DNA of 20,951 nt, taken from NCBI GenBank assembly GCA_034698045.1, contig JAQGAU010001176.1, positions 1-20,951 on the forward strand. Reading direction: 5' to 3'. The position numbers and the translations under genes were made by a program. The stretch comes from Paramacrobiotus richtersi (Eukaryota; Tardigrada; Eutardigrada; Parachela; Macrobiotidae). Positions 1 through 6,500 of the stretch are shown here, piece by piece; position 1 is the first letter of the stretch, and each line of letters starts with the position of its first letter. The notes beneath the pieces are model-generated. The model did no database searches and was not told the origin of the DNA. It saw only the letters and a list, made by a program, of their open reading frames with translations.

Positions 1-407
1 ATGGTTGTCTTGAAAGGTTTTTGCTTTAATCGCATCCATAAACTGGTAGAACGTGCTTTGCTTCTTCGAGGGGTCTTAGTTGGAGGCATTGCTGTTTACC
101 GCGGTGAGTAGGGAGTACGTATTCGCGTTAGCACCAAATCAACAGTATTTCAACATTTTTTGCTTAGGATGGCCTGCAATGGAACGTCCCAATGCCCATT
201 TCATTTTGTGCAGTTTCCGTATGTGTTGCCTGGGTGCTGCTAGGCTGTGCATATGGAACTAAAGAAAAACTAATGAATCGCATCTGTGAACGGTCTGCTC
301 TACAAGGTATAAGGGACTCCGTGAATGACTTCACAACAGAATGGCATAATCACAACGTGATAGAATATCCACTGCTTTGCAGTAATAACAAAAGTTTTAG
401 GTCATGA
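1..407 (+). other. possible exon fragments / small secreted ORF at left edge
   Basis: I do not recognise a gene here. A strong donor (GCG then GTGAGT at 104) and a pyrimidine-rich acceptor ending TTTGCTTAG at 167 would bound a 64-base intron, the size of many introns in the window. Reading frame 1 is open from base 1 to a TAG at 109-111. After the acceptor, an ATG at 192 opens a 71-residue frame whose first ~22 residues are hydrophobic and end Gly-Cys-Ala-Tyr-Gly, like a signal peptide or membrane anchor. The frames on either side of the putative intron do not join into one convincing protein. It could be the 3' end of a gene starting outside the window, a small secreted protein, or chance. 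Confidence 0.2.
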
Positions 408-1360
408 TCTCGTTAAATACTCGCTGTTTCGATTTATGGTAGATGTACACAATATTATCAAGTGGCTCTTCCCACCGAAAACGAGCGCGCTCCAATTCGA
501 GGCTGATAAATGTTCCGTTTTTGACGGCTTCATCTGCAGTTTATTGTTGGCATATGGCAGCTATTGTACGTGGTACAGCATCCATGCCGATATGAACCAA
601 TGATCGTTACCTCAAACGTACCACCCTAGCCTCTGTAAAAAAACAACTGCAGTCCTGTTGCACGGGTGCCGACTGTGGAGGGTTTTTGTTTTTTGGATAA
701 CGACATTAAAAATTGAAACATTAAAGGTCTAGGTGAAGTGTAAACCAATACAGGGCATGACCAAACCGCGTCGTTCTGTCACGGTGTTTGTTCTCATGGG
801 TGTTATAACAGTGATACTGTTTAAGCTGTAACAAAGGGACAATGCTGCCACCAGTTTAAACTGGTAGTTTACGATGCACATTACTCTACAGTAAATGTTT
901 TCCTGTGCAGAAGAAAACACATAAGTGATATGTATAACACATCGCATGCTGCAACTGTGCAACAAAACAACAATCCATTATCCCGCCAATGATTGTTTAC
1001 AACATCAGCTACTGAAGGAGATGAACTTCGAAGCACTTAATTAATGCAGGAAACGCTAGAAATGTGGTCAATCGTCAGACCGAACCCTCGTGATACCTCA
1101 GATGTTGCCATGGATAGTGCTATTTATAGCTCGAATTACACCCGTAAACCACGAAAACGTCATGCAGTAGTATTATAGCGAAATTGTACTAATACCGCCC
1201 CTGATGTATGTTTACGTTTTCCTATACTGAATTCCGGCCGTTTGGGCTTTGTGCGGAACCCAGCCTCGTTCTACGTCCTGTTGGCTTATTCCAGTTGGAG
1301 ATTCGCAATAAATGTCTAAAGTATGCTAATCCAACATTCGCTTTCGACCGTTGATCCATA
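408..1360. other. non-coding stretch upstream of PKA
   Basis: No coding frame here looks real on either strand; the longest ORF (78 residues, minus) has no recognisable features. The last part should hold the promoter and 5' UTR of the PKA gene. An AATAAA occurs at 1307-1312, only about 50 bases before the PKA ATG. It could end an upstream transcript or be chance. No repeat or RNA gene was recognised. Confidence 0.5.
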
Positions 1361-2555
1361 ATGTCTGTGAACACAACGGAATTCGACAATGACTTCCTGG
1401 AAATCGCTCAAGGCAGCCAGTGGCGTGCCGTTCTCGAGGACGCGAGAAAGAACTTTACCGAGCGATGGAAGAATAAAAACTCAGCCAGTCATAAAACCCT
1501 GAATGATTTCGACCGATTAAAAACCCTGGGCGCGGGATCTTTCGGGCGCGTGATACTCGTCAAGAGCAAGGACCGCGGTGAATACTTGGCCATGAAAATC
1601 CTCGATAAAGAAAAGATTGTCAAGATGAAACAAGTGGAGCATACCATGAATGAGAAACAAGTCTTGTACTGTATCAGATCTCCGTTCTGCGTCAATATGC
1701 AGTATCACTTTCAGGACAATGCCAATCTGTACATGTGTTTGGAGTTTATTAGCGGGGGAGAGTTGTTTTCGCATTTGCGAAATTTTGGCAAATTCCCTGA
1801 ACCGCAGGCCAAGTTTTATGCTGCTCAAGTCATTTTGGGATTCGAATACCTACATTCACTGGATTTGGTCTACCGTGATTTGAAGCCCGAGAATCTTCTG
1901 CTGGATAACCATGGTTATATAAGGATTACCGATTTTGGGTTCGCGAAGAGAATCAAATCGCGAACTTGGACTTTATGTGGCACGCCAGGTGACCTTTCGT
2001 TCTGGCATTTGCCGTTCGTTTGTTTTTCAGCAAACGAACTTATTTTCTAGCTCTTTCACCTCGCTGCAGCTTCTTTGTTGAGAAACTGGTGTATAATTTG
2101 TTTTTGCAGATTATTTGGCCCCAGAAATCATCCTCAGTAAAGGCTACAACCGGGCGGTTGACTGGTGGGCCGTTGGTGTCCTTATATACGAAATGTCAGC
2201 CGGTCTCCCACCGTTCATGTCTGATCAACCCATTCAGACCTATAACAAAATCGTTAGCGGAAAGGTCAAATATCCCACGCATTTCTCGCCCGACCTGAAG
2301 GATATTGTCAAGAACATATTACAAGTGGATGTGACCAAGCGCTTTGGAAATCTGAAAGCCGGAGCGAACGACATAAAAAACCACCCATTTTTCGCTGATA
2401 CAGACTGGATGGCACTATATGGGAAGAAAATACCAGCGCCGTTTGTACCGAAAACGAAAGGTCCAGGCGATGCCAGTAATTTTGACAAGTATGACGAGGA
2501 TCCCATCCCCAGTTCTCCAACGGACAAGTACGCCCGGGAGTTTGCCGATTTCTAG
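1361..2555 (+). CDS. PKA-C: cAMP-dependent protein kinase catalytic subunit
   Basis: AGC-family Ser/Thr kinase that phosphorylates Arg-Arg-x-Ser/Thr sites when cAMP releases it from regulatory subunits. Two exons, 1361-1988 and 2110-2555, with a 121-base GT-AG intron splitting the codon after CGTP, give 357 residues against about 350 for the family. Visible motifs: glycine loop GAGSFGRV (57-64), ATP lysine K79 in AMKILDK, catalytic loop YRDLKPEN (171-178), DFGFAKR (191-197), activation segment RTWTLCGTP with T204 matching PKA Thr197, then YLAPE across the junction. The C-tail has [10 protein letters not shown] and the hydrophobic motif FADF at the very end (FTEF in mammals). The usual CGTPEYLAPE reads CGTPDYLAPE. 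The N-terminus lacks a myristoylation glycine after Met, so it is a non-myristoylated type. The start is the only in-frame ATG giving the full A-helix region. Identity is secure. Confidence 0.97.
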
Positions 2556-2920
2556 TTTATCAGTGTATTTTCTGGCCATTGAATGTTGTGCCGTCGAGCA
2601 TGTTAGTTCTTCTACGGGGGACCAATTAATCCCCTGATCGCGGATTATTCGATTTCCCCGTCGAACAAGGTGCAAATGAAAGAACCGTACACTTCGCCGA
2701 GTTACGGATATTATTGAAGGCGAAGTTTCGAATAATATAACTGTCAGAAGCGTACGTTTCTTGCGTTTGTAAATTGTTCTCCGGTTTTACCGAATCCCTC
2801 AGTTAAACTGTTTATGGAAGACTGTTTAAACTTACTATGCTGCAGGCCTGCAGCGTTATTGCACGGTACTACGATATAACACGGCGGTAATATGTTATTT
2901 TGCAGCAAATATTTACGATA

Positions 2921-2936
2921 AATAAAAATGAATAAA
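2921..2936 (+). promoter_or_regulatory. polyadenylation signals for PKA
   Basis: Two AATAAA hexamers (2921-2926 and 2931-2936) lie about 370 bases past the PKA stop and are the first good signals on this strand. They imply a 3' UTR of roughly 400 bases. Confidence 0.6.
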
Positions 2937-3593
2937 TATGTTTTGCTAGTAGCACACTCTGTGAGACAGTGGTACAGATACTGGCCGGGAACTGATTTTG
3001 CAATACTTTTATGCAAGCGAACAGAATAACGACACCGGACAAAAGTTATTAGGAAGTTCGATTTTCTGCGTATCTAATGACATGCAAAGTTGTACTTTGC
3101 TGCCGCACGGAAAAAGACTATGATCTGACGCTGTCAGCAGCTGAAGTTGTCAGTTGAAACAGTGCATCTGCGATTTACAATGTTAATAATGCTTTATTGT
3201 TGGAAATGGCAGTGTGTAGTTTTTATTAGCGCTGGTTCAGTTGGAAATGCTGATGGCTTCGACCAAATCAAACGAACCTATTACAACAATTGTTGCACCA
3301 TATACATGCAAAAGTATAATTTGTAAGGACACCGTGAACACGATCGGAAGGAACACTGACGAAGTGTGAAACACTGCCCGCTGTGAACGATATTATTCAC
3401 ATCCGCTCTGTGAAGAGCTCCCAAGCAACAGGTTCGAATCCCCAACAGTAGAGCAGAGCCGCGAACACAGACACTGAGAAGTGCGCCCACACACTGACAT
3501 TGTGAGCTTTGCTTTTTCTGGCGAAATGCATCAGCGAATCACACAGTAACTGAATGACCAAATCGATAGAGTCAACACAAACCGATTAGCGGA

Positions 3594-3599
3594 TATAAA
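3594..3599 (+). promoter_or_regulatory. TATA-box candidate
   Basis: TATAAA in the context GGATATAAATG, about 285 bases upstream of the ATG at 3880. If used, transcription would begin near 3625, giving a 5' UTR of roughly 250 bases that includes the TGTACA cluster. No experimental support. Confidence 0.3.
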
Positions 3600-3652
3600 T
3601 GTATCGCTATTTTTCATTGAATACTGCAAAACAGCCAGTCATTAAATTTTTC

Positions 3653-3718
3653 TGTACAGTGTACATATAGTAGATGTACATCTGTACATATACATACAGT
3701 TATTTTCTGTACTGTACA
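3653..3718. repeat. cluster of five TGTACA palindromes
   Basis: The self-complementary hexamer TGTACA occurs at 3653, 3660, 3675, 3683 and 3713, five times in 66 bases, in a TA-rich stretch 160-230 bases before the next start codon. It could be a set of binding sites for a dimeric factor or a simple-sequence region. Confidence 0.5.
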
Positions 3719-3879
3719 TAGTCAATTCTTGGTAAATTCTCATTAGTATACGTACGGAATTTGATCTATCGGATCGCGAATCGATCACCAGCAGAACAAA
3801 GGTAACGCCATCTGGATGAAAAAGCTTACATCGACTTTGAGGATGGATTTAGGATCTGTTTGAGTACGGACGTCTATGC

Positions 3880-5553
3880 ATGCCAGATTGCACACATACC
3901 TATGCACTTTTGCGTCGTTTGGTAGTGCTTCTCCTCATGGAGCAAGTTCAACGTAGGATGAGCTATCTTCACCACGCTGTCGCTAGAAGCTACATGTCCT
4001 ACATATCTGGCACCTTTTCTAGATAGCCACGCTTGGATATGCTATACTTGTGCAGCAAATAGAGAACCACCATGCTTAATACCAAGCAAGAAAATATTCC
4101 TGTATACGCAGCAGATTATTGAGTTTGTGACCCATGTTTGTTTTGCTTAGCTCCCACTAATGGCGCTAGGACCACGGACTGCGACGGGTTGAGTTGTCTT
4201 GCGGTTTTCAGGGATGGTTCAGGTAGAATATTTTTGCGCTGCGTGAATTTATCGACAAGCCACTGCTTATAACGCGATCACCTTTGTAGTTTTCCGAGAA
4301 TGTGCAGGAGTGAAAAACCTCTTTGGCCTGCAAAATTATCATGTTTTGAAATGCAACTACGGACAGGAATTTAGTCAGGGGTGTTCCTGCAATGGGAACT
4401 TCTGCAACGGATTCTCGTACGAGATTTTTCTGGCCGCCCAAAAAGATCCAGATAATGTAAGGCTTGCAGGGCACTTCAGAGTTCAAAAGCAAAAATTTAT
4501 AGAAAAAACCGCGTTTTTGCTAAGTAGATGTAATGCAGGCGCTCACCTGGAACGAAGCACTGGCTCTTAACTACAGACCAGTTTCTCCCTTACCGGATAT
4601 GTTAGCCAATCCTTCCGGTGCGTGAGGTTTGATCTCAGTGTTTGCGTAATCAACTGCGTGCGTAACCTTGCTGCCATCATGGTGCATAAAATCTTTGTGC
4701 TAATCTGACAAATTACAGGAGTAACACCAGGTGGAAGTACCAACAGTCCAGGCGGTGCTGCTTCGGGTAATTTCTACTAGTAGCTGTCCTAAGCATTTAG
4801 AGTGCAGCAGGAACGCAGAGTGCTGTTTGACTAGTAGGGACTGGTGGAGGCGCTTCAGGTGGACAGCCAGCCGGTGGTGGTGCTTCAGTGACGAAGAGTC
4901 CAACAGGCGGCTCTCCCGATGGCGGCGGTAGCAGCGAGGGAGGAACTTCAGGTTCTGGTGGGTACGAGGCCTTTTAACTTTCTAGATTCGTTGTTGCTTT
5001 CAAATGGCGGTAAATGAATGCAGAATCTCAAGCAGCAGCTGAAAAGGGTGGAGGCGGTACAGCCGGAGCCAGTTCAACGGCCAATAAAGGTATTTCACAG
5101 GTGACATTAGAATTCGACTATTAATGGCTACTTATGTCTTACTGTTGTGAAGGATCTGCGGCAGGAGCAAGCGGAAATGGAACCCTTACCGGAGAAACCG
5201 AAGGTATAGTGTATCAACAAGTTACATGCGCCAATAGCCAATGCATTCTTAAAAGCATATTTAATTGTTGTTATAGCATCAGGAGGGATGTCCACAGGGA
5301 CGATCGCTGTGATTGCAGTAATTGTCGTGGTAAGGCATTCTGTGTCACTACGAATACACAACGGCATGAAACTACCTTTGCTACATTTTTTGGCCATACG
5401 TCAGAAGAGATGTGACACTGCAAGATTTCACTTGTTTTTTTCGCATTTTAATAGATTGTTCTCGGGGTGGTTGGTGCCGTTGCTTACCATGAATATGACA
5501 AGAAAAAGAAGCGTGCAGACGGGGAGGAGGATGAAGAAGAGGAATCGGAATAG
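3880..5553 (+). CDS. Ly6/uPAR-like three-finger type I membrane protein, paralog A
   Basis: Reconstructed from 11 exons: 3880-3952, 4023-4085, 4151-4222, 4290-4456, 4539-4617, 4719-4766, 4838-4957, 5024-5089, 5153-5203, 5277-5329, 5455-5553. Lengths sum to 891 bases, 296 residues, with phases consistent at every junction. Order: hydrophobic signal peptide (1-~24, core LVVLLLM); cysteine-rich domain (~25-115) opening ICYTC and closing CSCNGNFCNG, ten cysteines, matching Ly6/uPAR pattern CxxC...CN; a linker exon ending NPSG (126-152); Gly/Ser/Thr-rich stalk (152-246); one transmembrane helix (~255-275); basic stop-transfer DKKKKR; acidic tail ending EEEESE. The second intron uses a GC donor (4086). 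The family fold is a known extracellular ligand-binding module, usually GPI-anchored; here a helix replaces the anchor. Ligand and function unknown. Exons 1-5 and the last two match the downstream gene in phase and nearly in length. Exon 8 could also begin at 5033, 5036 or 5039. Confidence 0.85.
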
Positions 5554-6500
5554 AAAGCGGCAAATTACTAATGTTGCATATAATAATGTTATGCGTTTTT
5601 CCCTCAAACTTATTGATAAAATTAATGTTTTGCATCCATATGGGACAGTACTTTTCTGATCAACAATACTGTATATAAGGACTTTTTTGTAGATTTTTTG
5701 TTTTTTTTTTGCTTGGCGCGGTTGTGTAGCGCGAAGCGGGAGCAACAGGAATAAAACTGTGCTAATTCATAAACATACGAATCTTTGCACTACAACTGTA
5801 TCTATCACTGCAATCGTTGAAATAACCAGAAGAATCTTGACAGTGTAGCCCGCTAACAAACCTCTGTTCGCAGATATTGTAGTCAGTACTCTCTGGAAAC
5901 AGATATCATGAAGCAAACATTTGAGCACCAGATTTATCGTATAATTCGTATTGGCTCTTTGAACGCCATCCATTTTTTTGTCAGTTTTCGGAGCACTTTA
6001 AAATGATAAATGGTGCATAATACTATTAATATAATTCGTAATGAATCTGTACTATTAATGCCGCATATATCTGTCCTACAAGATACCCTTGCAATACTAG
6101 GTGTGACACTTGGCAACCGAAATTGAATACTTTCTAAAAATTTATTATTATTTTAAGAATATGCGAAAAATGTGAAGGTAAGCCTCTCTTGAATCTCGGG
6201 CATCTCAGAAATTAAAAGACATTGTCCGCTTGCGCAGTCTCTGCATTTACCGCGGTGTGTTTTTGAAAAACAGTTTTTTCCAAAATTTACGTCACCGCGC
6301 GTATTTGGATATTTCCACGATCAATTTCATGCGAAAACCAATAGGGATTGCTATAACACCGAAAACTGATTCCGAAAGAAAAGTCTGATGGAGCAACAAT
6401 ACCGATAGACTAATCGTGCGGGGGTTTTGCACCTACGGCGACCTGACACATAACGATGGTCCCGAAGGCGACGCTTCTGCACTTGTATGTGCGATGATTC
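5554..6500. other. 3' UTR and intergenic stretch between the paralogs
   Basis: Holds the 3' UTR of paralog A and the upstream region of paralog B. No coding frame looks real. I see no TGTACA cluster or TATA box equivalent to those before paralog A, so the promoter seems not to have been copied recognisably with the gene, or has diverged. Confidence 0.5.
5750..5755 (+). promoter_or_regulatory. polyadenylation signal for paralog A
   Basis: AATAAA about 200 bases past the stop codon of the first three-finger gene, after a T-rich tract (5689-5710). It is the first such signal downstream. Confidence 0.65.

Larger units (their letters stand above)
2556..3879. other. non-coding stretch between PKA and first three-finger gene
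   Basis: The left part is PKA 3' UTR. No convincing coding frame is seen on either strand. It contains a perfect 12-base palindrome (CAACAATTGTTG, 3284-3295), a GGTTCGAATCC string at 3431-3441 that resembles a tRNA B box but lacks a foldable cloverleaf, a TATA-like site and a cluster of TGTACA palindromes. Its right part should hold the promoter and 5' UTR of the next gene. Confidence 0.5.

Noticed and set aside
2415..2675. Minus-strand ORF overlapping PKA exon 2 and 3' UTR
   Set aside because: Shadow of the kinase coding frame; no domain or composition support.
3360..3450. Possible tRNA gene: GGTTCGAATCC (3431-3441) with hairpins upstream
   Set aside because: The T-arm bases flanking the loop do not pair beyond two positions, the anticodon-like hairpin has an eight-base loop, and no acceptor stem closes.
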